Shown: positions 1 through 7,551, numbered from the stretch's first letter. The stretch is DNA of 15,998 bases from CAYSDH01 sp964429805 (GCA_964429805.1 CAYSDH010000072.1:1-15998); one strand, 5' to 3'. Numbers and translations are program-made. Notes: a model not told the origin generated them from the sequence alone.

Positions 1-117
1 TTAAAGAAGTCCGAAATCTCTAATTCTGAGTGCTGCGGTTAATGGGAGGAGGCCAATAAAAACCCAGCGCGATGGCAAGAAATTGTGCCTCTCCAGCAGG
101 CCCAACCAGTTCCCTAA
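1..117 (-). other. Open reading stretch after the glycosyltransferase stop, unidentified
   Basis: On the minus strand the frame of the upstream glycosyltransferase stays open after its TGA (118-120) for 38 codons, up to a TAA at positions 3-1. The translation is protein-like: an amphipathic part (WLGLLERHNFLPSRW) followed by a hydrophobic part (VFIGLLPLTAALRI). No ATG is present in this frame; a TTG at 105-103 is the only plausible internal start. A second frame begins with an ATG overlapping the TGA, but it gives only 33 codons of unconvincing protein. It may be a C-terminal extension cut off by a nonsense change, a tiny TTG-started gene, or chance. Related glycosyltransferases usually end where the TGA lies, so I do not call it a gene. 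Confidence 0.3.
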
Positions 118-813
118 TCATCCTAACGCGCGCATGTAGAAACGCTTCAGTTTGACAGGATCTCGGCCATACTTAAAACCCAGAAGAGTTACTAGATTGA
201 CAAGCTGTACTTTAATGTATGAATTTTTCTCATACTTACGAGCAGAGACCAGGGTGTCTTCAGGTATAATTTTAAAGGGAACCTTCGCTTCTTTGAGACG
301 CCAATAGAAATCAAAATCTTCCATGATAGGCAAGGAAGTATCAAAACCTCCATGCGCATGATAGGTCGCTTTTCGTATGAAAAAGCTCTGATCTCCTCCG
401 CCTGCAAAAACACCGTCTTTGCGCGTAAAACTGCTGTTGATAGCTAATAATCGTGACGAAGAGTCAAAGCGATAACTGAAGAGTCCAAAATCTGAATTAT
501 CATTTAAGGCAGATTCAATATGCTCCATGTAGTTTTGAGGTGGACGTGTATCTGCATGCACAAAATAGAGCGTATCGGCTTTGGCCAACCTAGCCCCTTC
601 GTCCATCTGAATGGCACGTGATGAGTGCGCTGACTGTAGCTTCACAACCTTATCATAGCATATGGCATTTAGTGTGCCGTCAGTGCTGCCAGCACTATCA
701 ACCACAATCACCTCGACATCTTCGCGCTCGGCATGCAAATGCTCAAGCAGAGGATTTATATTCTCACATTCGTTGTAAGTAGGGATGATAATACTAAGCC
801 GAGGGTTTATCAT
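118..813 (-). CDS. GT2-fold glycosyltransferase, TIGR04283 (arsenosugar-associated) type
   Basis: A 231-residue cytoplasmic GT-A glycosyltransferase. It has the family 2 start (LSIIIPTYNE, about 6-15), the nucleotide-binding region VVDSAGSTDG (37-46), the DxD-type motif HADT (86-89), GGGDQ (138-142) and the acceptor/base region MEDFDF (164-169). Length and the end (DPVKLKRFY) fit the TIGR04283 family, named for its association with radical-SAM arsenosugar genes; the substrate here is not shown by the sequence. I chose the ATG at 813-811, directly before the conserved beta strand. An ATG at 882 would add 23 residues without family resemblance and would use up most of the intergenic space to the divergent DUF547 gene. 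DUF547 and rhodanese neighbours are, from memory, common near this family. Confidence 0.85.
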   Translation of the reverse strand: MINPRLSIIIPTYNECENINPLLEHLHAEREDVEVIVVDSAGSTDGTLNAICYDKVVKLQSAHSSRAIQMDEGARLAKADTLYFVHADTRPPQNYMEHIESALNDNSDFGLFSYRFDSSSRLLAINSSFTRKDGVFAGGGDQSFFIRKATYHAHGGFDTSLPIMEDFDFYWRLKEAKVPFKIIPEDTLVSARKYEKNSYIKVQLVNLVTLLGFKYGRDPVKLKRFYMRALG

Positions 814-852
814 AGCTTTGACGAAAGTATCGCAAATAGAATCTAAAAGTAC

Positions 853-865
853 ATACGCTTCGTAT
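853..865. promoter_or_regulatory. Short palindrome between divergent genes
   Basis: ATACG-ctt-CGTAT forms a perfect 5-bp inverted repeat midway between the glycosyltransferase (start 813, minus) and DUF547 (start 900, plus). A second, wider pair, TACATA (850-855) and TATGTA (871-876), overlaps it. It could be an operator for divergent promoters, but arms this short may be chance. No clean TAnnTTTG box is visible for either gene; the minus strand has TACTTTCG, one mismatch, just before the ATG at 813. Confidence 0.2.
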
Positions 866-899
866 CTATATGTAGATTTCAACTAAACCTCTTTTTTGA

Positions 900-1664
900 A
901 TGCGCGCATTTTATTTCCTATTTCTCTTGCTATTTAGCTGTAGCGATGTCCAAAGCTCAAGTGCAAGTAACCCTCGAATTTTAGAATTATCGGTAGAGCT
1001 CCTCAATGGATTAGAAGCAAAGAAAGATGTCTCTGGAGTCATTGCTGAGTATGCCTCCCTTGACTTAACCGACCTTGCTGAAACTGTAGATACGCGAGAA
1101 GAAAAACTGGCTTTCTGGATCAACACATACAATGGTTTTGTGCAACATCTGTTGACAAGCGACCCAAGCTTATTCGATGACCGAGGTAAATTTTTTAAGG
1201 CCAATCAGATAAACATCGCAGGTATTATGATGAGCCTCGATCAGATAGAGCATGGTATCATACGCGGTAATCGTTGGAAGTTATCACTCGGATACCTGCC
1301 CAAACCATTTCAGCCAAAGCATGTGCGTAAGCTAAAAACTAAAAAGGCCGATGGCCGCGTGCATCTTGCCTTGAATTGCGGTGCTAAAAGTTGCCCTCCA
1401 GTGGCGATTTATAGCTGGGAGAAAGTAGATGCCGAGCTCGATATTATCGCTGAGCGATACTTGAGAAACACGACCGTTATTGATGGCAATTCAGTAACCG
1501 TAACACCGCTCATGAGCTGGTTTAGAGGTGACTTTGGTGGTAAGAAAGGTGTCAAAAAAGACTTCTTAGAGCGTTACGGCATCTTGGAAAGCACTTCAGA
1601 CATTGACCTTTCATACGGAGACTATGACTGGACGCTCATGACGGGTAACTATACTGACCTTTAA
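900..1664 (+). CDS. DUF547 domain lipoprotein
   Basis: A 254-residue exported protein. The N-terminus is a lipoprotein signal with lipobox LFSC (Cys14), so it is probably anchored to the outer membrane and facing the periplasm. The DUF547 core is clear: AFWINTYNGF (71-80), IEHGIIR (116-122) and the cysteine-containing HLALNCGAKSCPP (155-167). The biochemical function of DUF547 is not established to my knowledge; a papain-like fold has been suggested for relatives, and the conserved Cys and His would suit this, which is inference. The ATG at 900 leaves a signal peptide of normal length. The rhodanese gene follows after 44 bases on the same strand and may be co-transcribed. Confidence 0.88.
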   Translation: MRAFYFLFLLLFSCSDVQSSSASNPRILELSVELLNGLEAKKDVSGVIAEYASLDLTDLAETVDTREEKLAFWINTYNGFVQHLLTSDPSLFDDRGKFFKANQINIAGIMMSLDQIEHGIIRGNRWKLSLGYLPKPFQPKHVRKLKTKKADGRVHLALNCGAKSCPPVAIYSWEKVDAELDIIAERYLRNTTVIDGNSVTVTPLMSWFRGDFGGKKGVKKDFLERYGILESTSDIDLSYGDYDWTLMTGNYTDL

Positions 1665-1708
1665 ATTCTTAAAGCATTCTTGGTATCATATTTGACTCTA
1701 TATCAATC

Positions 1709-2230
1709 ATGCGTATAAAACTCTTTGCCTTCATGTTTGTCGTGCTTGCCCAGGTGAGTTGCGTGCACGCTCAGCGTCAGGTAGAAAGTGCTGCATATAA
1801 CACGATGCTCAAGACGCTTCTCTCCCACTCTGTGCCTGAGATTAGTGCGGATAGTCTCTCACTAGTTACTGACGATGTAATACTGCTTGACGCACGCGAG
1901 CAAGCGGAGTATGATGTGAGCCACTTGGAAGACGCTTTTTATTTCGGTTACTACCACTATGACAGCACTGCTGTGTCGGGCATCTACAAAGACGCGCCCA
2001 TTGTGGTGTATTGCTCTATTGGCTATCGGAGTGAGAAGATTGCCGAGCGACTTCAATCTGCTGGATACAGCAATGTCTCCAATTTGTATGGAGGCATATT
2101 TGAATGGGTCAATCAAGATGGCCAAGTAGTTGATAAGACTGGAGACACCGAGAAAGTCCATGCCTTTAGTCTCAGCTGGGGCATATGGCTGAATGAAGGC
2201 GAAAAGGTCTACAACAAGGACTTGAAATAG
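1709..2230 (+). CDS. Exported single-domain rhodanese
   Basis: A 173-residue protein with a Sec signal peptide, probably cleaved after VHA (residue 21); Cys18 makes a lipoprotein reading possible but the lipobox is poor. The rhodanese domain covers about 42-140: LLDAREQAEYDVSHLEDA (59-76) is the usual entry motif, and the active loop is YCSIGYRS (101-108) with nucleophile Cys102. This CxxGxRS loop is typical of sulfurtransferases rather than Cdc25 phosphatases. A tail of about 30 residues (AFSLSWGIWLNEG) follows the domain. It acts in the periplasm, presumably moving sulfane sulfur; the acceptor is unknown. A near-consensus -7 box CATATTTG (mismatch at its first base) lies 13-20 bases upstream of the ATG. 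The next gene is convergent, with a repeat region between. Confidence 0.88.
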   Translation: MRIKLFAFMFVVLAQVSCVHAQRQVESAAYNTMLKTLLSHSVPEISADSLSLVTDDVILLDAREQAEYDVSHLEDAFYFGYYHYDSTAVSGIYKDAPIVVYCSIGYRSEKIAERLQSAGYSNVSNLYGGIFEWVNQDGQVVDKTGDTEKVHAFSLSWGIWLNEGEKVYNKDLK

Positions 2231-2346
2231 AGTCTGATTTCAATATTTCTAGTTCCATCCTCAATCTCCAATACTGGATGATGATTGTTGAGAAAGTGAC
2301 TGCCTTGATCATTGGATGTTGTGCGCTGACCATAGGACATTGAAAA

Positions 2347-2365
2347 CTCGGACCGAAAGTCTGAG
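2347..2365. repeat. Hairpin in repeat unit 1
   Basis: CTCGGAC-cgaaa-GTCTGAG forms a 7-bp stem with one G-U pair. It sits exactly 182 bases before the equivalent hairpin of unit 2, where the same pair is G-C, so base changes between the copies keep the stem. Confidence 0.6.
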
Positions 2366-2528
2366 ACAACTCTTACTTCGACATTTGAAATTCAGCGTTC
2401 ATCATTCAACATTTCTATTTACATCTTTCAATGTCGAATATCCAATGTCCAATGTCCGATGATGAAGTGCCAAGAAAGTGACTGCCTTGATTATTGGATG
2501 TTGAGCATTGATCATTGGACATTGAAAA

Positions 2529-2547
2529 CTCGGACTAAAAGTCCGAG
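2529..2547. repeat. Hairpin in repeat unit 2
   Basis: CTCGGACT-aaa-AGTCCGAG is a perfect 8-bp stem with a three-base loop. It is not followed by a T run, so it is not a usual intrinsic terminator. Confidence 0.65.
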
Positions 2548-2662
2548 ATAACCTTTCCTTCGACATTCGAAGTTCAGCATTCATCATTCAACATTTCTAT
2601 TTACATCTTTCAATGTCGAATATCCAATGTCCAATGATGAAGTATTGAGACATTCCTGAAAT

Positions 2663-2690
2663 AAAAAAAGGGCCTTTAAAGAGCCCTTTT
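2663..2690. terminator. Bidirectional intrinsic terminator
   Basis: AAAAGGGC (2666-2673) pairs with GCCCTTTT (2683-2690); the loop contains the self-complementary CTTTAAAG. An A run on the left and a T run on the right let it work on both strands. It lies between the rhodanese gene (plus) and the small lipoprotein gene (minus), 24 bases past the latter's stop. Confidence 0.85.
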
Positions 2691-2714
2691 CAATATTCTG
2701 TATTGTGATAATTT

Positions 2715-3218
2715 TTATCTCGCCTTCATTCCGCTATGACCAGTGCCACACGACTGATCAGCAAATCCTTGAAAACCATAATACTCATCTCCTTTTTTTA
2801 GGCCGATGTACAGTCGCTTATACCCACTTGAATGAGCTGGAGAAAAAACCAATCCATTATACTCATCACTGTCTGGTATGCTGTGCTCACAGTCATCGCA
2901 TCTGAAGTCCATTTCAAACTCCTCAAATATCTGATCGTCACCTGAGTCAAAACTAAAGGTGTATTCTCCTGTGCTGCTCACCTTCACTGAGGCCTTGATG
3001 TTGTCATCTCTATCTTCAATAGTCGACCCTTCAACTGGACATTCTGCTGCTGGACCAAATTCTCCGCAGTACACATCACCGATGGTACTTAAAAGCCCGA
3101 GGCTAGCTTCTCCATTTGGATCTACGAGCCCTGATTCTATCCCGCTTTTTTCACATGAGCAGAGCGCCAGTATCATGGTCAGTGCGCAAAGTTGTTTGAG
3201 TACGTTTAATGTCTTCAT
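2715..3218 (-). CDS. Small lipoprotein, function unknown
   Basis: A 167-residue protein with a lipoprotein signal peptide and lipobox LCSC (Cys22). The mature part is acidic with several cysteines: YCGEFGPAAEC, FRCDDCEHS and DQSCGTGHSG, the last near the C-terminus. The middle (ASVKVSSTGEYTFSFDS) looks like beta strands. The cysteine pairs suggest disulfides or a bound metal in a small beta-rich domain; this is inference and I recognise no family. The start is supported by a TAAATTTG -7 box five bases upstream of the ATG. Transcription ends at the shared terminator just beyond the stop codon. Confidence 0.78.
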   Translation of the reverse strand: MKTLNVLKQLCALTMILALCSCEKSGIESGLVDPNGEASLGLLSTIGDVYCGEFGPAAECPVEGSTIEDRDDNIKASVKVSSTGEYTFSFDSGDDQIFEEFEMDFRCDDCEHSIPDSDEYNGLVFSPAHSSGYKRLYIGLKKGDEYYGFQGFADQSCGTGHSGMKAR

Positions 3219-3223
3219 ATTTT

Positions 3224-3256
3224 CAAATTTATTGATTTTTCATAGTCTATTATCAA
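3224..3256 (-). promoter_or_regulatory. Promoter of the small lipoprotein gene
   Basis: On the minus strand, TTGA (3256-3253), a 21-base spacer and TAAATTTG (3231-3224) fit the Bacteroidota -33/-7 pattern. The -7 box ends five bases before the ATG at 3218, so the transcript would start at or next to the start codon. Confidence 0.65.
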
Positions 3257-3441
3257 GTGTCTCTCTTCTTCCTACCCTTCTGCCAACGGGCCAATTGGCG
3301 CAAGAATCAGGCCAAGAAATTAGACTGGTCGATACAGCAGAATGATTAATTAAACACTCTTAACATTATAGACTATGGTGGCGAGCAGTCATCATAAATT
3401 GATAAGGCATATAAGTACATTCGTCTAGCAAAATTCCAGTT

Positions 3442-5040
3442 ATGAAAAGAAACGAATTCATTCAGTTTTTAGGCTTAGGAGCCGTCAGCGCTGCCCTCCT
3501 ACCTCCTTTCATTAGTTCATGTGCGAGTCCAGAAGTAGCTGCAGAAAAAGTGATTGACTTTGTGATTGCAGGAATTTCACCGAGCACTTCTGATGATGTG
3601 ATTCTGGCTCCGGGTCTTGTCTCTGAGGTACTACTGAGCTACGGTGACGCCATATCTGATGGCGATACTTTTGGGTTTAATAATGACTACACCGCTTTTG
3701 TACCGACTGGCATAGACGAAGGTCTACTCTGGGTAAACCATGAGTATATCAAAGAACTGATGGTCTCTGGATTTGACCGCAGAGGAGATATAGAAAAGAC
3801 CAAAGCGCAGGCTGACAAAGAGCTTTATGATGTAGGTGGAAGCATTGTCAAAATAAAGAAGCAAGAAGGCAAATGGGTTGTAGACTTCAATCACGCTCAG
3901 AATAGAAGAGTGAATGGACACTCCAATATTCCTTTTAATTGGGATCAGCCGATAGCGGGTAAAAACTCTGCCATGGGTACATTTCAAAATTGCTCAGGCG
4001 GTGTCACTCCTTGGGGCACGATACTCACTTGCGAAGAGAATTACCAGCATTGTTACGGTGAGTGCAGTAGAGAGCGTAAGAATGATCGTGACGAGAGTAT
4101 GGGCACCTATGGCTGGACCAAGTTTTATGACAATTCTCCGCAACACTATGGTTGGGTTGTAGAGGTTGACTTGAAGACTGGAGAAAGCCAAAAGCATGTG
4201 GCCCTCGGTAGGTTTTGTCACGAGTGCGCCACGGTGGTTGAGGTTGAAGAAAAGAAAGTAGTGGTGTACAGCGGTGATGACAGCGATGACGAGCATTTAT
4301 ACAAATTCATCTCTTCTGAACCAGGCTCACTCAAAGAGGGTACGCTCTATGTGGCTGACACCATAAATGGGAAGTGGATTTCTCTGGACTATGAGAAACA
4401 AGATATTCTGAAAGAGAACTTTGCTGATCAGACAGAGGTGCTTGTATTTTGTAGAGAAGCGGCAAAGCTGCTGGGCGCAACCCCACTAGACCGGCCATAA
4501 GATATATAGATTGACCCAGTAACAGGCCATGTGCTTGTGGCCTTGACTAATAACAAGTCGAAGGGAAACTACCATGGTCAAATCCTGAAAATCGAAGAGA
4601 CTGATGGCGACTACCGCTCATTGACTTTCAAGGCGAGTACGTTTTTGGCTGGCGGTGTAGAGACTGGATTTTCTTGTCCAGACAACATGGCTTTTGACCA
4701 TGCAGGCAATCTCTGGTTTACTTCAGACATCAGCGGCTCGGCCATTGGTAATGAGACATACAGGGCATTTGGGCACAACGGCTTATTTATGGTTCCACGC
4801 TCAGGAGAGCAAGCGGGCCAGGTCATACAGATGGCCTCTGCGCCTAACGATGCGGAGTTTACAGGCCCTTTTTTCGCACCTGATAAGAAGACGTTGTTTT
4901 TGTCTGTCCAGCACCCTGGCGAGCGCACCAAGTCGCTCGATGCATACACCAGTGCTTGGCCGCATAATGAAGACGGCATACCACGTTCATCTGTGATATG
5001 CATCAGTGGTGAGACCTTAGAAAAAATCCAAATGGGATGA
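3442..5040 (+). pseudogene. phoX: PhoX/DUF839-family phosphatase, broken by two in-frame stops
   Basis: One continuous frame of 532 codons encodes a PhoX-like protein, a family of Ca/Fe-dependent exported alkaline phosphatases. It starts with KRNEFIQFLGLG, a Tat-like signal with KR in place of RR, and a possible lipobox ISSC (Cys27). Family motifs include WVNHEY (97-102), QNCSGGVTPWGTILTCEEN (182-200) and LDRPxDI. TAA at codon 353 (4498-4500) and TAG at codon 356 (4507-4509) interrupt the motif expected as RPEDIEIDP; each is one G-to-T change from a Glu codon. The frame is otherwise intact to TGA 5038-5040, with LALTNN-like and PDNMAFDHAGN motifs after the break. Residues 1-352 alone, or a GTG restart at 4531, would lack half the propeller. 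Inactivation looks recent; sequencing error or stop readthrough are alternatives. Confidence 0.85.
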
Positions 5041-5522
5041 GACATCCCTTTCTCTGCTTCCTTCTTATTCTTGCCAGTTGCGCGTCACCAAGCCCCGAGC
5101 AAAGTGATGGTGCCCGACTTATTGGCAGCTGGGACCTGATAGAATGGAGTGGAGAGCGAGAAAATGGAGAGCAGGTGCATCCGTATGGTACGGATGCACT
5201 GGGCATGCTAATCTATACCACTGAAGGCACGGTTTCACTGAGCTTGAGTAAAGGAGACCGACCTGACCTTGGCTCAGATGACTACAGTCAGATGAGTCGT
5301 GACACTCTACTAGAGGCGTACAGCGGGTTCTTTTCGTATCACGGCAGTTACAGTATTGACAGCTCAGAAAAGCGTATCACTCACGTAGTAGAGGCCTGCA
5401 AAATTCCTGATTGGAGCGGTCGTGAGCAGACACGTCTGTATTCATTCTCACACGACACCCTAATATTGCACGCAGAAAAAGTAATCGGACTACGCCACAA
5501 ACTGACTTGGGTAAAGCGATAG
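5037..5522 (+). CDS. Lipocalin-like domain lipoprotein
   Basis: A 161-residue lipoprotein with lipobox LASC (Cys15). The mature part begins with RLIGSWDLIEWSGE, the typical first strand of the lipocalin-like (PF13924-type) domain, followed by GMLIYTTEGTVSLSLS, GFFSYHGSYSID and a C-terminal LILHAEKVIGLRHKLTWVKR strand pair. Such proteins form small beta barrels; no ligand can be given. Its ATG overlaps the TGA of the PhoX frame (ATGA at 5037-5040), indicating translational coupling in the intact operon. Because PhoX is now interrupted about 530 bases upstream, expression of this gene may be reduced or rely on ribosomes restarting. Confidence 0.82.
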   Translation: MRHPFLCFLLILASCASPSPEQSDGARLIGSWDLIEWSGERENGEQVHPYGTDALGMLIYTTEGTVSLSLSKGDRPDLGSDDYSQMSRDTLLEAYSGFFSYHGSYSIDSSEKRITHVVEACKIPDWSGREQTRLYSFSHDTLILHAEKVIGLRHKLTWVKR

Positions 5523-5623
5523 TGTGTCGCTTTTAGACAGCGGAATTACGAGAATATACTTGTCCTAAAGGCTAGATAAAGTATAAATTCACGTTCCAAT
5601 CAGTTTTTTAAAACGCTGTACTC

Positions 5624-6805
5624 ATGAAACGACCTATTCTCAAATCCATTTTGGCACTTTTATGCCTCACTGGCTCAGTTGCACTTTCGGCCCAATGCCC
5701 TGCCGGCAACATCTTCTTAGACTCTCAAAGCGCCATCAATAATTTTGGTCAGCTTTATCCAAATTGTGAGGAGCCTAGTGGAGACGTGTACATATCAGGT
5801 TCAGATGTGTGGAGTCTTTTACCAATTGCCAACATCACACACATCAGCGGTTCTCTGGAGCTTAACAATATGGGTTTCATCAACAGCCTTAATGACCTAA
5901 ACGTGGTCACCATTGGTGATGAATTTAGAATTACAGACAATCTTCTCATCTCGCATTTTCAAGGAATGGAAGAATTAGTGAGTATTGGCGGAGACTTTTT
6001 TGTGTTCAACAATCCTTCTCTTAATACGCTCAATGGCATGACCGCACTTGAGTCAGTTACCAACGTGAGGTTACTGTTTAATCAAGGTTTAGTCGATATT
6101 TCTCAGCTGCAGGAGTTAAATGAGATTAATGGATTTGTGCACCTCATTGGTATGACTGGACTTGATGAATTGACTGGCTTACAAGGAGTTCCAGAGATAA
6201 ACGGAGACTTGAAAATAGAGCAATGCGGCATCGAAGATTTCAGTGGACTAGAAGGCTTGACTACTGTAAATGGAAACATCAGCATCACTGGAAATGACAG
6301 TCTTGTTGATTTCAGCGGGCTGTCTAACTTAACCTCTGTGCAAGGTGAATTTGTGATTGAAAACAACCAAAGTCTAGAAAGCATACATCACCTAAGCAGT
6401 TTGACGGACATCACAGATTCTCTAATCATTGCAGGAAATGAAGTGCTGAGCGATTGCGATGCCAATGCGGTGTGTTATCACATTACTAATGCCAGTGACA
6501 TAGTGGTGCAAGACAACGCGGCCGGATGTAATACGGTTGATGAGATTGAAATGGATTGCGCCATTACGAGTATCACAGAAAACGAGTCTTCCCTTTTTGA
6601 GTTGTATCCCAATCCGAGTAGTGAAAGTGTGACTGTAAGACACGCACAGACTCTTCCGTGCAGAATCTTAGACATGAGTGGAAGACAAGTAATGGACGCA
6701 CAGACGAATGCGCAAATCAACGTTTCTACGCTGTCACCGGGAATGTATCTCGTGGAGCTAAGTGCTCAAAAATTGCTGCAGTATCAACGTCTACTCATCA
6801 AGTAG
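5624..6805 (+). CDS. T9SS-secreted leucine-rich/L-domain-like repeat protein
   Basis: A 393-residue secreted protein. It has a Sec signal cleaved after LSA (residue 23), then about 280 residues of repeats of roughly 23 residues with the pattern L..L..I.G.L.I..N..L (for example TTVNGNISITGNDSLVDFSG), as in receptor-L/leucine-rich beta solenoids. The last 67 residues (327-393) form a type A T9SS sorting domain: LYPNPSSESVTV, ILDMSGRQV, INVSTLSPGMYLVEL and a final LLIK. It is therefore secreted through the outer membrane by the type IX system and likely attached to the cell surface, where such repeats usually bind partners. Cysteines near both ends of the repeat region may close it. The 101 bases upstream show no clear promoter box. 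It converges on the SDR gene with one base between stop codons. Confidence 0.88.
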   Translation: MKRPILKSILALLCLTGSVALSAQCPAGNIFLDSQSAINNFGQLYPNCEEPSGDVYISGSDVWSLLPIANITHISGSLELNNMGFINSLNDLNVVTIGDEFRITDNLLISHFQGMEELVSIGGDFFVFNNPSLNTLNGMTALESVTNVRLLFNQGLVDISQLQELNEINGFVHLIGMTGLDELTGLQGVPEINGDLKIEQCGIEDFSGLEGLTTVNGNISITGNDSLVDFSGLSNLTSVQGEFVIENNQSLESIHHLSSLTDITDSLIIAGNEVLSDCDANAVCYHITNASDIVVQDNAAGCNTVDEIEMDCAITSITENESSLFELYPNPSSESVTVRHAQTLPCRILDMSGRQVMDAQTNAQINVSTLSPGMYLVELSAQKLLQYQRLLIK

Positions 6806-6806
6806 T

Positions 6807-7511
6807 TTATCTAAACGGACGTAGTATTATCTCATTGATGACAGTGTCAGTTGGCGCTTCTAGCGCATGCACTATTTGATGAGCGATGGTGCTGGCCTCC
6901 ATTCCAGTGGCGAAATAGTCTTTGAGCTTATCGTGAATGCCCTCGTTAGTCGTTTTATTAATGAAGTCGGTGTTTACGGCACCTGGAGAAATGGTCGTCA
7001 CTTTTACTTGCCCATTGAGCTCGACTCTGATGCTTTCAGAAATACCAAACAAGGCATGTTTAGTGGCGCAGTACACACCACTTTCAGGAAACACATGGTG
7101 AGAGGCGATAGAACCGATGTTAATGACATGGCCACCATTCTTTTTTAACTGAGGCAAGGCTGCATGCAAACAGTTTAGCACTCCTTTTACATTAGTATCG
7201 ACCATGGTGTGCCAATGCTCAATCTTACCTTCTTCGAGCGGATCAAAGTATCCAAGGCCTGCATTGTTAACCAGCACATCTACCGTTCCAAAATGAGCCG
7301 TGGCCTGCTTAACCAAGGCCTCACACTGCTCATAGTCTCGCACATCTGTCGGCACTATCAGACATTTACTGGTTGAGACAGACTCCTTAATGGCCTCCAT
7401 TTTTTCTGCGCTCCGTGAGGCCAGTACAAGGTTATAATTCTCAGAGTCTAGGGCCTTGATAAGCGCTTTACCTATGCCACTGCTCGCTCCGGTGATGATG
7501 ACTGTTTTCAT
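6807..7511 (-). CDS. Classical SDR-family oxidoreductase
   Basis: A 234-residue cytoplasmic short-chain dehydrogenase. The Rossmann motif TGASSGIG is at 7-14, NNAG at 82-85, the catalytic Ser134-Tyr147-Lys151 set is complete (YCATK), and ISPGAVNTDF follows. ASRS around residue 31-34, with Arg after the second strand, suggests NADPH preference; this is inference. The substrate is unknown; it resembles YdfG-like NADP dehydrogenases of hydroxy acids and similar general reductases. The start at 7511 lies 77 bases from the divergent DtxR/MntR gene, and a -7-like box CACCTTTG (minus strand, 7539-7532) precedes it, with the palindrome at 7552-7567 covering its -33 position. It may thus share metal control. 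Confidence 0.88.
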   Translation of the reverse strand: MKTVIITGASSGIGKALIKALDSENYNLVLASRSAEKMEAIKESVSTSKCLIVPTDVRDYEQCEALVKQATAHFGTVDVLVNNAGLGYFDPLEEGKIEHWHTMVDTNVKGVLNCLHAALPQLKKNGGHVINIGSIASHHVFPESGVYCATKHALFGISESIRVELNGQVKVTTISPGAVNTDFINKTTNEGIHDKLKDYFATGMEASTIAHQIVHALEAPTDTVINEIILRPFR

Positions 7512-7551
7512 GTGCTATTTTGATTTAACCCCAAAGGTGGGACATCTAATT

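Larger units (their letters stand above)
2240..2647. repeat. Imperfect tandem repeat, period 182 bp
   Basis: The 484-base stretch from 2231 to 2714 holds no gene, only this repeat and a terminator. Two near-complete units begin with AGAAAGTGACTGCCTTGA at 2291 and 2473, and both carry ATCATTCAAC at 2401 and 2583, so the period is 182 bp with no indels between these marks. A diverged tail of a third unit precedes them (about 2240-2290). Each unit holds a short hairpin and CATTGGACATTG-type words. ATCATTGGACATTG (2511-2524) is exactly reverse-complementary to 2625-2638. Short open frames in the repeat encode nothing recognisable. It resembles the intergenic low-complexity repeats common in Bacteroidota; mobility is not shown. 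Confidence 0.85.

Noticed and set aside
118..120. TGA read as Trp or selenocysteine (alternative code)
   Set aside because: TGA serves as a normal stop elsewhere (5038-5040, 13049-13051), and no SECIS-like structure was recognised; an alternative code is not supported.
2172..2587. Two minus-strand open frames within the repeat region
   Set aside because: They encode near-identical segments only because the DNA repeats (period 182 bp), are low in complexity, and have no start signals or family resemblance.
2959..3345. 128-codon plus-strand open frame
   Set aside because: Mostly the antisense of the small lipoprotein gene, which has a signal peptide, promoter and terminator on the other strand.
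4498..4509. Genetic code with TAA and TAG read as Glu
   Set aside because: TAA and TAG end many other genes here (for example 1664, 8257, 6805), so genome-wide reassignment is excluded; local readthrough remains unlikely.
4611..5045. 144-codon minus-strand open frame opposite the PhoX gene
   Set aside because: Antisense shadow; the plus strand carries clear PhoX motifs over the same bases.
5527..5543. Weak hairpin after the lipocalin-like gene
   Set aside because: A four-base stem with no T run does not support a terminator.
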